A DNA stretch of 7,500 bases from an uncultured Flavobacteriales bacterium (lineage in GTDB: Bacteria > Bacteroidota > Bacteroidia > Flavobacteriales_D > Sanyastnellaceae): contig CALKUW010000273.1 in assembly GCA_937996585.1 (NCBI GenBank), forward strand, positions 1 to 7,500. Reading direction: 5' to 3'. Positions within the stretch are counted from its first letter, which is position 1. Each line of letters starts with the position of its first letter. Of the stretch, positions 1 to 6,969 are shown piece after piece. A program made the position numbers and the translations under genes. The notes beneath the pieces were generated by a model. That model searched no databases and was not told where the DNA came from. It saw only the letters and a list, made by a program, of their open reading frames with translations.

Positions 1-1233
1 GTGACGCTCAAGTGGAGGTTGACCATTTTCGATGGGCAACCCGCTGTCCAGGTGAACATTTCGGATGTGACCGATCGCTTTGCCCTGATGCAGGAGCGGA
101 TTCGGGCTGAAGTTGCGGAGGAGGCCAATGAGCAACTGACCCAGGAAATCGGACAGCGGATTGCGGCGGAGTCCGCTTTGCGGGACGCAACGGCTCGCAT
201 GCGTTCCATTGTGGAATCGGGGGAGGATTTCATCATCTGGACGGCATCCGAGGGCCATGCCGTGACCAGTGGAAATGCGAATTTCCGTGCGTGGCTGGGT
301 GTGCCGGTAGAAGACGATGGCGTTGAGGCAGTCACGGACGCATTGCGACGGGCCGTGGAGGAGAGCCGGGACCTGAATGGCTTTGACATCACGGACCGGT
401 TCAACCGGGCTTTGAATGGAAAACCCCAGCGTTTGGAGTGGGCATTGCCTGCTGCAGATGGCGAGGGCAAGCAATGGTTGCAGTTGTTTCTCAACCCCAT
501 TGAAACGCCTGAGGAGCATGCCGAGATCAGCGCCATCGCTTATGACATCACGGAGCGCAAACGCATTGACCGCCGCATTCGCGAAGCACTCAAGGAAAAG
601 GAAATCCTCCTGCAGGAAGTCCACCACAGGGTGAAGAACAACCTGCAGATCATTCATTCGATCCTCAATCTGCAGAAGAAATTCGTGAAGGATGACGCGA
701 CCATTGTCGGGCTGGAGGAGATACAGAACAGGGTTTCGACGATGAGCATCATCCATGAGACGCTTTACCAGAACACCGACGTGTCGAGGATCGGTTTTCC
801 GGACTACATCACACGCATTGCCGGAAACATCATACAGGGCTACAGGAGCCACACCCATGTGGAATTGGTGACCGACCTGGATGATGTGCAGGCCCCTCTG
901 GATCAGGCGATTCCGTGCGGTTTGATTCTGAACGAGTGGGTCAGCAATGCGATGAAATACGCTTTCGAGGGGCGTGAAAAGGGCACGGTGACCGTCCGGT
1001 TGAAGGCCCATGATGTGGAGGACAAGCCCGATGAGGAACGGATCGACCTTGAGGTGTTGGACGATGGCGTAGGACTGCCGGAGGGGTTCGATTGGAGCAC
1101 GCGGGACTCTCTCGGACTCTACCTCGTTCAGGCGTTGAGCGAGCAGCTGGATGCGGAATTGAAAGCGGAAACCGACGGGGGTACGCGCTTTTTGATTAGC
1201 TTTCGCCGACCCAAAAACCTGTTTGAAGGATAA
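1..1233 (+). CDS. PAS / HisKA_2 sensor histidine kinase, 5' end outside window
   Basis: This is the C-terminal 410 residues of a sensor histidine kinase that autophosphorylates on His and passes the phosphate to a response regulator. Residues 1-26 read like the last strands of a PAS domain and end in a DVTDR motif, so the GTG at base 1 is probably an internal Val codon and the gene starts upstream. A helical linker (about 27-65) leads to a second PAS domain (about 66-186) ending in the YDITERK signature. The HisKA_2 dimerisation box is at 206-217 (EVHHRVKNNLQI), with H209 the likely phospho-acceptor. The HATPase domain follows: N-box around N311, E312 and N316, G1 box DDGVGLP at 354-360, and G2 SLGLYLV at 370-376. 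No membrane segment is visible in this part, so the sensing mode is unknown. The stop is 58 bp before the response regulator gene on the same strand, its likely partner. The N-box reads NEWVSN, where NELVxN is more usual. Confidence 0.93.
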   Translation: MTLKWRLTIFDGQPAVQVNISDVTDRFALMQERIRAEVAEEANEQLTQEIGQRIAAESALRDATARMRSIVESGEDFIIWTASEGHAVTSGNANFRAWLGVPVEDDGVEAVTDALRRAVEESRDLNGFDITDRFNRALNGKPQRLEWALPAADGEGKQWLQLFLNPIETPEEHAEISAIAYDITERKRIDRRIREALKEKEILLQEVHHRVKNNLQIIHSILNLQKKFVKDDATIVGLEEIQNRVSTMSIIHETLYQNTDVSRIGFPDYITRIAGNIIQGYRSHTHVELVTDLDDVQAPLDQAIPCGLILNEWVSNAMKYAFEGREKGTVTVRLKAHDVEDKPDEERIDLEVLDDGVGLPEGFDWSTRDSLGLYLVQALSEQLDAELKAETDGGTRFLISFRRPKNLFEG

Positions 1234-1291
1234 TCGCCTGCAATCCATCGAACAATTCCACTCGGTTGAAGGGGGGTAAACTGAAACAGCC

Positions 1292-2041
1292 ATGTCCATC
1301 AATATTCTGGTTACGGAAGACGAGAGCATCGTCCGTAAAGACATCGAGCAGACGCTCGAAAAAATCGGCTACAACGTCGTGGCCACCGCAGACAATGGGG
1401 AAGACGCCATTGACCTGGCCATACGCCACAGGCCGGATGTGATCCTCATGGACATCATGCTGAAGGGCGACATGAATGGCATCGCGGCAGCGGAGGAGAT
1501 CAAGCGCACCTTGGATGTGCCGATTATTTTCCTGACCGCCTATGCCGACCGCAGCACGCTCGGTGAAGCCAAATTGGCAGAGCCCCACGGCTACGTTCTG
1601 AAGCCGTTCAAGGATGTCGACCTCCAGACGAGCATCGAAATGGCGATGCACAAGTTTTCGAAGGAACAGGAGGCGCGGCTCGAGAATGAGTTCCTCCGGA
1701 ACATGGCCGAGCACAAGGAGACCGCGGAATACCTCTTCGTGAAGAACCGGAGCCGGCTGATGAAGATCGACCACAACGACCTGTTGTTCATCGAGGCCCT
1801 GAAGGACTACGTGGTGGTGCACACCCCCGAGCAGAGCTACACCATCCACAGCACGATGAAGGATGTCGAGAACAAGCTCAATGAGCGCCGCTTCATGCGG
1901 GTGCACCGGAGTTACATCGTGAACCTAGACGCGATCCACAGCATCAAGTATTCCATGATCCAGGTGCGCGACATGGAAAAGGAAATTCCCATTGGCGGCA
2001 GTTACAAGGACCTGTTGGCGAGCAGGATTAACCTGCTTTGA
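1292..2041 (+). CDS. REC-LytTR response regulator
   Basis: This 249-residue cytoplasmic response regulator most likely binds DNA and controls transcription. The receiver domain (about 4-122) has the acidic pair E9/D10, phospho-acceptor D54 in the strand ILMDIML, T82 and K104 in YVLKP, so all catalytic positions are intact. A charged helical linker (about 122-147) joins it to a LytTR domain (about 148-248). That domain has the family hallmark FMRVHRSYIVN at 201-211, in which the RxHRS motif belongs to the DNA-binding region. The ATG at 1292 gives a start directly before the first receiver strand; there is no convincing Shine-Dalgarno sequence, only a G run at about 1271-1276, which is normal for Bacteroidota. 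It sits 58 bp behind a HisKA_2 kinase gene and before a strong terminator, so the two probably form one transcript. Target genes cannot be read from this window; LytTR sites were not recognised nearby. Confidence 0.95.
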   Translation: MSINILVTEDESIVRKDIEQTLEKIGYNVVATADNGEDAIDLAIRHRPDVILMDIMLKGDMNGIAAAEEIKRTLDVPIIFLTAYADRSTLGEAKLAEPHGYVLKPFKDVDLQTSIEMAMHKFSKEQEARLENEFLRNMAEHKETAEYLFVKNRSRLMKIDHNDLLFIEALKDYVVVHTPEQSYTIHSTMKDVENKLNERRFMRVHRSYIVNLDAIHSIKYSMIQVRDMEKEIPIGGSYKDLLASRINLL

Positions 2042-2061
2042 TTGCAACGCCTACAAAAAAG

Positions 2062-2090
2062 AAAACCCCGGAGTACGTCTCCGGGGTTTT
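2062..2090. terminator. Bidirectional rho-independent terminator
   Basis: A perfect 8-bp G+C-rich stem, CCCCGGAG (2066-2073) with CTCCGGGG (2079-2086), closes a 5-nt loop. It is flanked by AAAA on the left and six Ts (2087-2092) on the right. The flanking A and T runs extend the pairing and supply a U tract in both directions. It lies 20 bp after the response regulator stop and 5 bp beyond the 3' end of the minus-strand tRNA-Asn, so it can end both converging transcripts. Confidence 0.92.
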
Positions 2091-2095
2091 TTCTG

Positions 2096-2169
2096 CTCCC
2101 CCACCTGGACTTGAACCAGGGACCTACTGATTAACAGTCAGTCGCTCTAACCAGCTGAGCTATAGGGGA
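2096..2169 (-). tRNA. tRNA-Asn (anticodon GTT)
   Basis: Read on the minus strand, this 74-nt stretch folds as a complete cloverleaf. The acceptor stem is TCCCCTA / TGGGGGA (one T-G pair), the D stem GCTC / GAGC, and the anticodon stem ACTGA / TCAGT around the loop CTGTTAA, which gives anticodon GTT for Asn. The T stem is CCTGG / CCAGG with loop TTCAAGT. The discriminator base is G. The bases after it read CAG, so the CCA tail is not encoded and must be added by the nucleotidyltransferase. The gene has its own upstream promoter and ends at the bidirectional terminator. Confidence 0.97.
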
Positions 2170-2177
2170 ATGCTCAG

Positions 2178-2193
2178 CCCTTTTTTCAAAGGG
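2178..2193 (-). other. Small hairpin in the tRNA-Asn leader
   Basis: On the minus strand CCCTTT and AAAGGG form a perfect 6-bp stem closed by a GAAA loop, 8 bp upstream of the mature 5' end of tRNA-Asn. From the promoter position the transcript should start near 2190, so the hairpin may be only partly transcribed. A role in RNase P processing or an accidental palindrome are both possible. Confidence 0.4.
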
Positions 2194-2197
2194 TGCG

Positions 2198-2228
2198 CAA
2201 AGATACGCGCTTTCAATCATCATTGCAA
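2198..2228 (-). promoter_or_regulatory. Bacteroidota-type promoter for tRNA-Asn
   Basis: On the minus strand the sequence reads TTG (2226-2228), 20 nt, then TATCTTTG (2198-2205). This matches the -33 TTG and -7 TAnnTTTG elements of the primary sigma factor of Bacteroidota with a normal spacing. Transcription would start near 2190, about 20 nt before the mature tRNA-Asn. Confidence 0.8.
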
Positions 2229-2255
2229 CGAACCACGGCGGATAAAGGCGTCCGC

Positions 2256-2263
2256 TATCTTTG
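2256..2263 (+). promoter_or_regulatory. -7 box of the PfkB kinase gene
   Basis: The octamer TATCTTTG is a full match to the Bacteroidota -7 consensus TAnnTTTG and ends 17 nt before the chosen ATG at 2281. I see no TTG at the usual 19-21 nt upstream; the nearest is 30 nt away at 2223-2225, so the -33 element is weak or absent. A start about 7 nt downstream would leave a leader of only about ten bases. Confidence 0.6.
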
Positions 2264-2280
2264 CGGCTCAACCGCTTCAG

Positions 2281-3249
2281 ATGTCCTTTGATTCCTCTTC
2301 CGTGCTCGTTGTGGGCACCGTTGCATTCGACTCCATCAAGACCCCTTTCGGCGCGCGGGAGCGCATTGTCGGAGGTGCGGGCAATTACATCGGTTGGTCA
2401 GCCAGCAGGTTGGGTGTCGGTGCCGGTCTGGTCAGCGTCATCGGCGAGGATTTTCCCGACGCGGAGCTGAAGGCGATGGAATCAGCGGGCATGATGCTCA
2501 ACGGAGTGGAAATGAAGGAGGGCGAGAAGAGCTTCTTCTGGTCGGGCTCCTACCACATGGACATGAACGGCCGCGACACGCTGGAGACGGAGTTGAATGT
2601 GTTGGCCGATTTCAACCCGGTTATTCCCGAGGCGTGGCGAAATGCCCGCTGGGTCATGCTCGGCAACATCGACCCCGCCCTGCAGGCGTCGGTGTTGGAT
2701 CAGATGGACCAACGTCCTGCCTTGGTGGTGCTCGATACCATGAACTTCTGGATGGACATCGCGATGGAGGGTTTGAAAAAGGTCATCTCACGGGTGGATG
2801 TGTTGACGATCAACGATGAGGAGGCACGCCAGCTGTCCGGTGAGCGCAGCCTGGTCAAGGCCGCACGGTCCATCCTTGCGATGGGCCCCCGTTACCTGAT
2901 CATTAAGAAGGGCGAGCATGGTGCGTTGCTCTTCCACATGGAGGCGGAACAGCTGGACTTCTTCTTCTGTCCTGCCTTGCCGTTGGAGGATGTCGTGGAC
3001 CCTACGGGTGCCGGTGACACCTTCGCGGGGGGCTTCATTTCCCACCTCGCCGCGATGGACAGGACCGACTTTGCCGCGATGAAGGAGGCTGTGGTGGTAG
3101 GCAGTGCATTGGCCAGTTTCACCTGCGAGTCCTTCGGAACGGAAGGCATCCGGGCGGTGGACCGCCAGGCCCTGTCGGCACGCATTGAGCAATTCAGGAA
3201 GATGACGGTCTGGCAGGAGGCCGCCATACCGAGTGCCGTCGCGGGTTAA
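2281..3249 (+). CDS. PfkB-family carbohydrate / nucleoside kinase
   Basis: This 322-residue cytoplasmic protein belongs to the PfkB (ribokinase) family, which transfers phosphate from ATP to a hydroxyl of a sugar or nucleoside. It begins with the first Rossmann strand and VGTVAFDSI (11-19), followed by the substrate-side glycine motif GGAGNYIGW (31-39). The C-terminal PfkB signature DPTGAGDTFAGGF spans 240-252, with D246 as catalytic base and the GAGD turn forming the anion hole. The length is normal for the family. The substrate cannot be decided from sequence; the VGTVAFDxIxTPFG opening resembles a group annotated only as sugar kinase in Bacteroidota. I chose the ATG at 2281 because the frame open from 2170 starts beside the tRNA gene, upstream of the -7 box at 2256, and adds 37 residues with no family resemblance. 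The TAA stop abuts the stop codon of the convergent M23 gene. Confidence 0.92.
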   Translation: MSFDSSSVLVVGTVAFDSIKTPFGARERIVGGAGNYIGWSASRLGVGAGLVSVIGEDFPDAELKAMESAGMMLNGVEMKEGEKSFFWSGSYHMDMNGRDTLETELNVLADFNPVIPEAWRNARWVMLGNIDPALQASVLDQMDQRPALVVLDTMNFWMDIAMEGLKKVISRVDVLTINDEEARQLSGERSLVKAARSILAMGPRYLIIKKGEHGALLFHMEAEQLDFFFCPALPLEDVVDPTGAGDTFAGGFISHLAAMDRTDFAAMKEAVVVGSALASFTCESFGTEGIRAVDRQALSARIEQFRKMTVWQEAAIPSAVAG

Positions 3250-3267
3250 TCAACCGTTGAGGTTGAT
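3249..3267. terminator. Hairpin at the junction of the convergent gene ends
   Basis: ATCAACC (3249-3255) and GGTTGAT (3261-3267) form a perfect 7-bp stem with a 5-nt loop. It begins at the last base of the PfkB kinase stop codon and contains the M23 stop codon and its last codons. No T run follows on either strand, so it is not a classic intrinsic terminator; it could slow polymerase or protect 3' ends of both messages. It may also be chance. Confidence 0.4.
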
Positions 3268-4137
3268 CCTCAGCGCGGGGTCGATGGGGGTACCCGACTC
3301 CCACCATTCGAAATGCAGGTGCGGCCCGGTGCTGTGGTCGCCGGAACTCCCAATTACGGCAATGGCGTCTCCCGCCAGTACTCGCTGTCCGGTCGAAACG
3401 TCTAGGCGGCTGTTGTGCATGTAGGTGGACAGCCTGTCTCCCTGATGTTGGATCACGATGGTGTGACCGCCTCCGGCCGTGAAGCCGGCAAAGACAACGG
3501 TTCCATCGCCACAGGCCTTGACGGGACTTCCGGCGGGCGCGACGAGGTCCACGCCCCAATGTCCCTGTTCCGGGTTCCACGGACTTGAAATCCGCCCATC
3601 CACAGGGGACATCCACAGACCGACATCATCGAGTCCGCCGCTGCGACCAATGGTGAAGGCGTCTTCTTCCTTCACCTCGTTTCTCAGGCGGTCAAGAGAA
3701 GGACTGTTGGTAGGGGTCTGGTTCAGTGTTTCTGCAGGCGTCTCGCTGACCCCATCGGAGCCCGTCATGCCACCAGGCTCTTGAAGGGCATCGGGCTGGA
3801 CGCGGCCTTCCAATACATCCAACACGTTCTGGATGTACCGCTGTTGGGTGGCGAGTTCGCGTGAAAGGGAGTCCGCCTTGTGCCAGGCCTCCACCTGCAT
3901 CTGCCTTGTTTCGGTGGACAGGTAGCCCGGAACGGCCCATTCGCGCAGTGGGGTGAGGGCGACGACGGCATAGGTGATGCCGATGATGGCGACGATGCTG
4001 CCGGCGGCCAGCCAGCGGAGTTGGCCGGGCTTGACCTTGAGGGACCACTTTTCCGCAAAAGTGACTTCCTCTTGCAGGATCAGCCGGTAATTGTTGCGGT
4101 CTTTCCGCTTACCTCCCGTGTTGGTGTGCCGTTTCAT
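3250..4137 (-). CDS. M23 (LytM-type) membrane-anchored metallopeptidase
   Basis: This 295-residue protein is a zinc metallopeptidase of family M23, most of which cut peptide cross-links in peptidoglycan. Residues 1-42 are basic and cytoplasmic, about 43-63 form one hydrophobic membrane segment (AAGSIVAIIGITYAVV), and the rest should face the periplasm. A helical region (about 75-112) with probable coiled coil and a Pro/Thr/Ser-rich linker (to about 150) lead to the LytM domain (about 175-290). Zinc and catalytic motifs are complete: H193 and D197 in HWGVD, H241 in YMHNS, and H273/H275 in PHLHFE, so the enzyme should be active rather than a scaffold. The ATG at 4137 is chosen; a TTG three codons upstream overlaps the putative promoter and is less likely. 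The N-terminal arrangement resembles a group of Bacteroidota M23 proteins with a TPLRE motif after the membrane segment. It is divergent to porW and convergent with the kinase gene. Confidence 0.92.
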   Translation of the reverse strand: MKRHTNTGGKRKDRNNYRLILQEEVTFAEKWSLKVKPGQLRWLAAGSIVAIIGITYAVVALTPLREWAVPGYLSTETRQMQVEAWHKADSLSRELATQQRYIQNVLDVLEGRVQPDALQEPGGMTGSDGVSETPAETLNQTPTNSPSLDRLRNEVKEEDAFTIGRSGGLDDVGLWMSPVDGRISSPWNPEQGHWGVDLVAPAGSPVKACGDGTVVFAGFTAGGGHTIVIQHQGDRLSTYMHNSRLDVSTGQRVLAGDAIAVIGSSGDHSTGPHLHFEWWESGTPIDPALRINLNG

Positions 4138-4143
4138 CGGCGT

Positions 4144-4151
4144 CAAAGATG
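4144..4151 (-). promoter_or_regulatory. Putative -7 box of the M23 peptidase gene
   Basis: The minus strand reads CATCTTTG, one mismatch from the Bacteroidota -7 consensus TAnnTTTG, ending 6 nt before the ATG at 4137. If used, the messenger would start at or next to the start codon and be nearly leaderless. No TTG at the normal -33 distance is seen (the closest has a 13-nt spacer), so this is a weak call. Confidence 0.35.
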
Positions 4152-4177
4152 GCAGACATCAGCGCAAGGCGCGGGCT

Positions 4178-4214
4178 ATTTTGTCTTTGGGGCGCGTCTA
4201 TTGCAATATTTTCG
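4178..4214 (+). promoter_or_regulatory. Candidate porW promoter region with palindrome
   Basis: The divergent spacer between the M23 gene and porW (4138-4287) holds no gene. It contains two near matches to TAnnTTTG on the plus strand: TGTCTTTG at 4182-4189 and TATTTTCG at 4207-4214. The second has a TTG 17 nt upstream (4187-4189). Between them lies a perfect 10-bp palindrome, TATTGCAATA (4199-4208), overlapping the second box, which could be an operator. None of these is a full consensus match, so the porW start site is unsettled. Confidence 0.3.
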
Positions 4215-4287
4215 CGGCTTTGTAGTTGGCACTGCACGCAGCCTGCACATGATGCATCCCCATTCCGACCAGCGGCGATTGAGCGCC

Positions 4288-6966
4288 ATGTCCATCTCCA
4301 GGGCCATGCGCCTTTTGGTGTTGGTGTCCATGGTGGTGGGTACCTTGTCCTGGACGGGGTGCACGACTCAGCGTGACGGCAGGGTGTACAGGGCCTACCA
4401 CAACACGACATCCCGCTTCAACGGGTTCCACTTTGCGCGTCTCGCCATGGAGGAGGCGGACCAGAAGCTTGCGGAGACCCATGAAGAAGATTGGGACGAG
4501 GTGATTCCGTTGTTCCTCTATGGCACGGAGGATCAGGCGGATTTCCTTTATCCCCTGATGGAGCGGGCCATCGAGAAATGCTCCCGCGTGGTGGATCGGC
4601 ATGCCATGACGCCGCCGTCGAGCTTGAAGAAGGATTTCAAGCGCCCCCAATTGAACCGGTGGATCGATGACAACTATACCATCATCGGCAAGGGCCACTT
4701 CTACAAGGGGGATTTCGTGAAGGCCGAAGAGGTCTTCAAGTACCTGCAACGCAAGCACAAGGAACCGGACAGTCAGGTGGCGGCTGGGGCGTGGTTGGCG
4801 AGGACCTATATGGCGCTGGGCAACATGCCCAAGGCAAATTCCTCCCTGCTGAAGGCCGTGGGCGAGCGGGATGCATCCGATGCCTTGCGCGCCGACGCTT
4901 TCCTGGTGCAGGCCGACTTCCTGCTCGGACAGGACAACATCGAGGAGGCCATGGCTTCCATTGACCGGGCCATTCCCCTGATCAAGAAGAAGCACGACCG
5001 GGCGCGGCCCCTGTTCGTATTGGCCCAATTGAAGCAGCGATACGGCCGCAACAAGGAGGCCATCGACCTTTTTGAGCAGGTGGTCAAGCTGCGCACGCCG
5101 TATGAGATGGAGTTCCAGGCGCGCATGCAGCAGGCCCTGGCCTATGACCGTCGCGGCGGCAGGAGCGAGGAGATTCGGGAGTTGTTCTTCGACATGCTCG
5201 AGGACGACAAGAACGAGGAGTACCGGGACCAGGTGTTCTATGCCCTGGCACAGATCGAGCTCGAGGAATTGAACCGGCCCGAGGGCATGGACTACCTGCG
5301 GGACGCATTGGCCGAGGATTCCGGGAACCGCCGGCCAAGGATGAAGTGCTTCCTCGCGCTGGCGGACCTGCACCTCGAGGACCGCGAATACGAATTGGCG
5401 CAGGCCTACTACGACAGTACGCTGGCCAACATGGATGAGGACCATCCGCGTTACGCCGAGGTGCGCAACAACGCCCGGAGCTTGACGGAACTGGTGGAGC
5501 AATTGCGGGTGATTCTGCGCAACGACAGTTTGCGCGAGATCTGCAACCTCGATGAGGACGCGCGGTATGCGCGGATGGAGGAGATCATCGAAGACCTGCG
5601 GGTGGCGCAGGAAGAAGCAGCGGCAGAAGCGGAGCGCCTCGCGGAGGAGGCGTTGGAAGCGAGCTTGAACGGGCCGGGGAGCGCTACGGCATTCTGGCCT
5701 TACAATCCGCGATTGAGGACGGCGGGACAGTCGTTCTTCGTCGACCGATGGGGCGACCGCCCTCTGGAGGATGATTGGCGCCGAAGCCGGAAGATGGCCT
5801 CGGGATTCGGGACGATCGAGGAGGTGGCTGAAGATGTGGCTTCCGGTGACCTGATGTCGGCGTCGGGCGAATTGCCGACGCCGGAGGAGCTGCTTGAAGG
5901 GTTGCCTTGTTCAGAGGAGGACCGAGCTGCAGCAGATGTGGAGACGGCCACGGCGGTCTACCAAAGTGGCGTCATCTACAAGGAGAAGCTGGAAGACACC
6001 GACAATGCCATCGAGTCCTGGGTGGACCTGTTGGACCGCTACGAGGAAAGCAGTGAGCACCCATTGGCGCATTACCAGTTGTACCGGACCTACCTGTTCC
6101 TCGAGGAGACGGAGAACTATGCCAACCCGTTCTGCGGTACGTGCAATTCCCAATACTGGGCGGATCAGATTTCGCTGCGCTACCCGGACAGTGAATGGGC
6201 CCAGCTCGTGGAGGACCCGGACTTCGTGGACTTCGAGGAGCAGCGCAGGCTGGATGAGCTTGCCGCCTACGAGGCGCACGTGATCCGGTATTACGCCCAG
6301 AAGGATTACCAGGCGCTGCTGACGGAAATCAACGCGCTCCTGGATACGGTGCCTGACCACACGCAGGGGTGCCGCTACAAGTTCCTGCGCGCCCAGTGCA
6401 TCGGCTGGTTGGATGGGCGTACCCGCGGCAGGGACAACTACATCGAGGCACTCAAGGAGGTGGTGGCATCCTGTGATTCAACGGAAACGGGCATGGCTGC
6501 CCAAGACATCCTGTCCGGCCTCGGTGCGGCGGACGCCAAGGAAAAGAAGCAGAAGGCCGACGCCGTTCCGACGTTGCCGGATTGGGGCAACTACAAGGAC
6601 AACCCCGTGCTGGCCCATTACCTGGGCGTCATCATCCCCGTTGCGGATGGGGGTGCCGAGGAGACCAAGGCGGCCCTGTCCGACTTCAACAGGCAGTACT
6701 TCGCCAGCAACAACCTCAAGGTCACCAGCAACTTGCTCGACCGCGAGAACCAGCTCGTGCTCGTCAAGGAGTTCGTCCGCAAGGACCGGGCGATGGACTA
6801 CTACAATGTGCTCACCAACAACCGGGAGAGCATGATTGATTTCAATACGAGCGGATACAAGGTGTTCGTCATCCACACGGAGAACTACGTTGAGCTCTTC
6901 AAGGGCAAGAATGTAGACGGTTACCTGATGTTCTTCGACCAGTATTACCTTCGGGGCAACCGTTGA
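4288..6966 (+). CDS. porW: T9SS-associated TPR lipoprotein PorW/SprE
   Basis: This 892-residue protein matches the PorW/SprE family, lipoproteins needed for type IX secretion and, in gliding species, for motility. A short basic start and a hydrophobic run (about 8-20) end in a lipobox-like SWTGC, with C25 the lipidated residue; Trp at -3 is unusual. Then come the YHNTTSRFNG motif typical of the mature N-terminus (about 35-44), TPR-like helical pairs (about 135-380), and an acidic, Ala/Glu-rich helical region (about 395-460). The family block FWPYNP ... WGDRPLEDDWRRS follows at about 469-500, then further TPR-like helices (about 553-690). A conserved-looking C-terminal domain (about 770-892) carries VIHTENY and ends in a FFDQYY motif. 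The ATG at 4288 gives a proper lipoprotein signal; ATGs at 4249, 4252 and 4306 are alternatives. The frame stays open back to 3880, but that part is antisense to the M23 gene and is not protein. It is followed 3 bp later by the bactofilin gene. Confidence 0.9.
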   Translation: MSISRAMRLLVLVSMVVGTLSWTGCTTQRDGRVYRAYHNTTSRFNGFHFARLAMEEADQKLAETHEEDWDEVIPLFLYGTEDQADFLYPLMERAIEKCSRVVDRHAMTPPSSLKKDFKRPQLNRWIDDNYTIIGKGHFYKGDFVKAEEVFKYLQRKHKEPDSQVAAGAWLARTYMALGNMPKANSSLLKAVGERDASDALRADAFLVQADFLLGQDNIEEAMASIDRAIPLIKKKHDRARPLFVLAQLKQRYGRNKEAIDLFEQVVKLRTPYEMEFQARMQQALAYDRRGGRSEEIRELFFDMLEDDKNEEYRDQVFYALAQIELEELNRPEGMDYLRDALAEDSGNRRPRMKCFLALADLHLEDREYELAQAYYDSTLANMDEDHPRYAEVRNNARSLTELVEQLRVILRNDSLREICNLDEDARYARMEEIIEDLRVAQEEAAAEAERLAEEALEASLNGPGSATAFWPYNPRLRTAGQSFFVDRWGDRPLEDDWRRSRKMASGFGTIEEVAEDVASGDLMSASGELPTPEELLEGLPCSEEDRAAADVETATAVYQSGVIYKEKLEDTDNAIESWVDLLDRYEESSEHPLAHYQLYRTYLFLEETENYANPFCGTCNSQYWADQISLRYPDSEWAQLVEDPDFVDFEEQRRLDELAAYEAHVIRYYAQKDYQALLTEINALLDTVPDHTQGCRYKFLRAQCIGWLDGRTRGRDNYIEALKEVVASCDSTETGMAAQDILSGLGAADAKEKKQKADAVPTLPDWGNYKDNPVLAHYLGVIIPVADGGAEETKAALSDFNRQYFASNNLKVTSNLLDRENQLVLVKEFVRKDRAMDYYNVLTNNRESMIDFNTSGYKVFVIHTENYVELFKGKNVDGYLMFFDQYYLRGNR

Positions 6967-6969
6967 ACC

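Noticed and set aside
1234..1291. Spacer between kinase and regulator as a separate promoter
   Set aside because: No TAnnTTTG box is present on the plus strand; a G run near 1271-1276 is too far from the ATG for a ribosome site. Co-transcription is simpler.
1196..1906. 236-codon minus-strand frame opposite the response regulator
   Set aside because: The regulator has intact receiver and LytTR motifs on the plus strand; the antisense product is His/Val/Leu-rich with no family features.
2041..2230. 9-bp direct repeat ATTGCAACG at 2041-2049 and 2222-2230 flanking terminator and tRNA, as a possible integration footprint
   Set aside because: No integrase, no partial tRNA copy and no foreign gene lie between the copies; a 9-bp match over about 190 bp is plausible by chance, and one copy overlaps the tRNA promoter.
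2170..2280. Upstream ATG at 2170 for the PfkB kinase
   Set aside because: It abuts the tRNA-Asn gene, precedes the -7 box at 2256-2263 and adds 37 residues unlike the family start.
3880..4287. N-terminal extension of the porW frame, open back to 3880
   Set aside because: It runs antisense through the M23 peptidase membrane segment and N-terminus, and would bury the lipoprotein signal 136 residues inside the protein. The open frame is a by-product of high G+C coding sequence.
4198..5502. 434-codon open frame on the minus strand inside porW
   Set aside because: It lies opposite a well-supported gene, its product is rich in Leu/His/Val/Gln without a recognisable domain, and it fits antisense codon shadowing in G+C-rich DNA.
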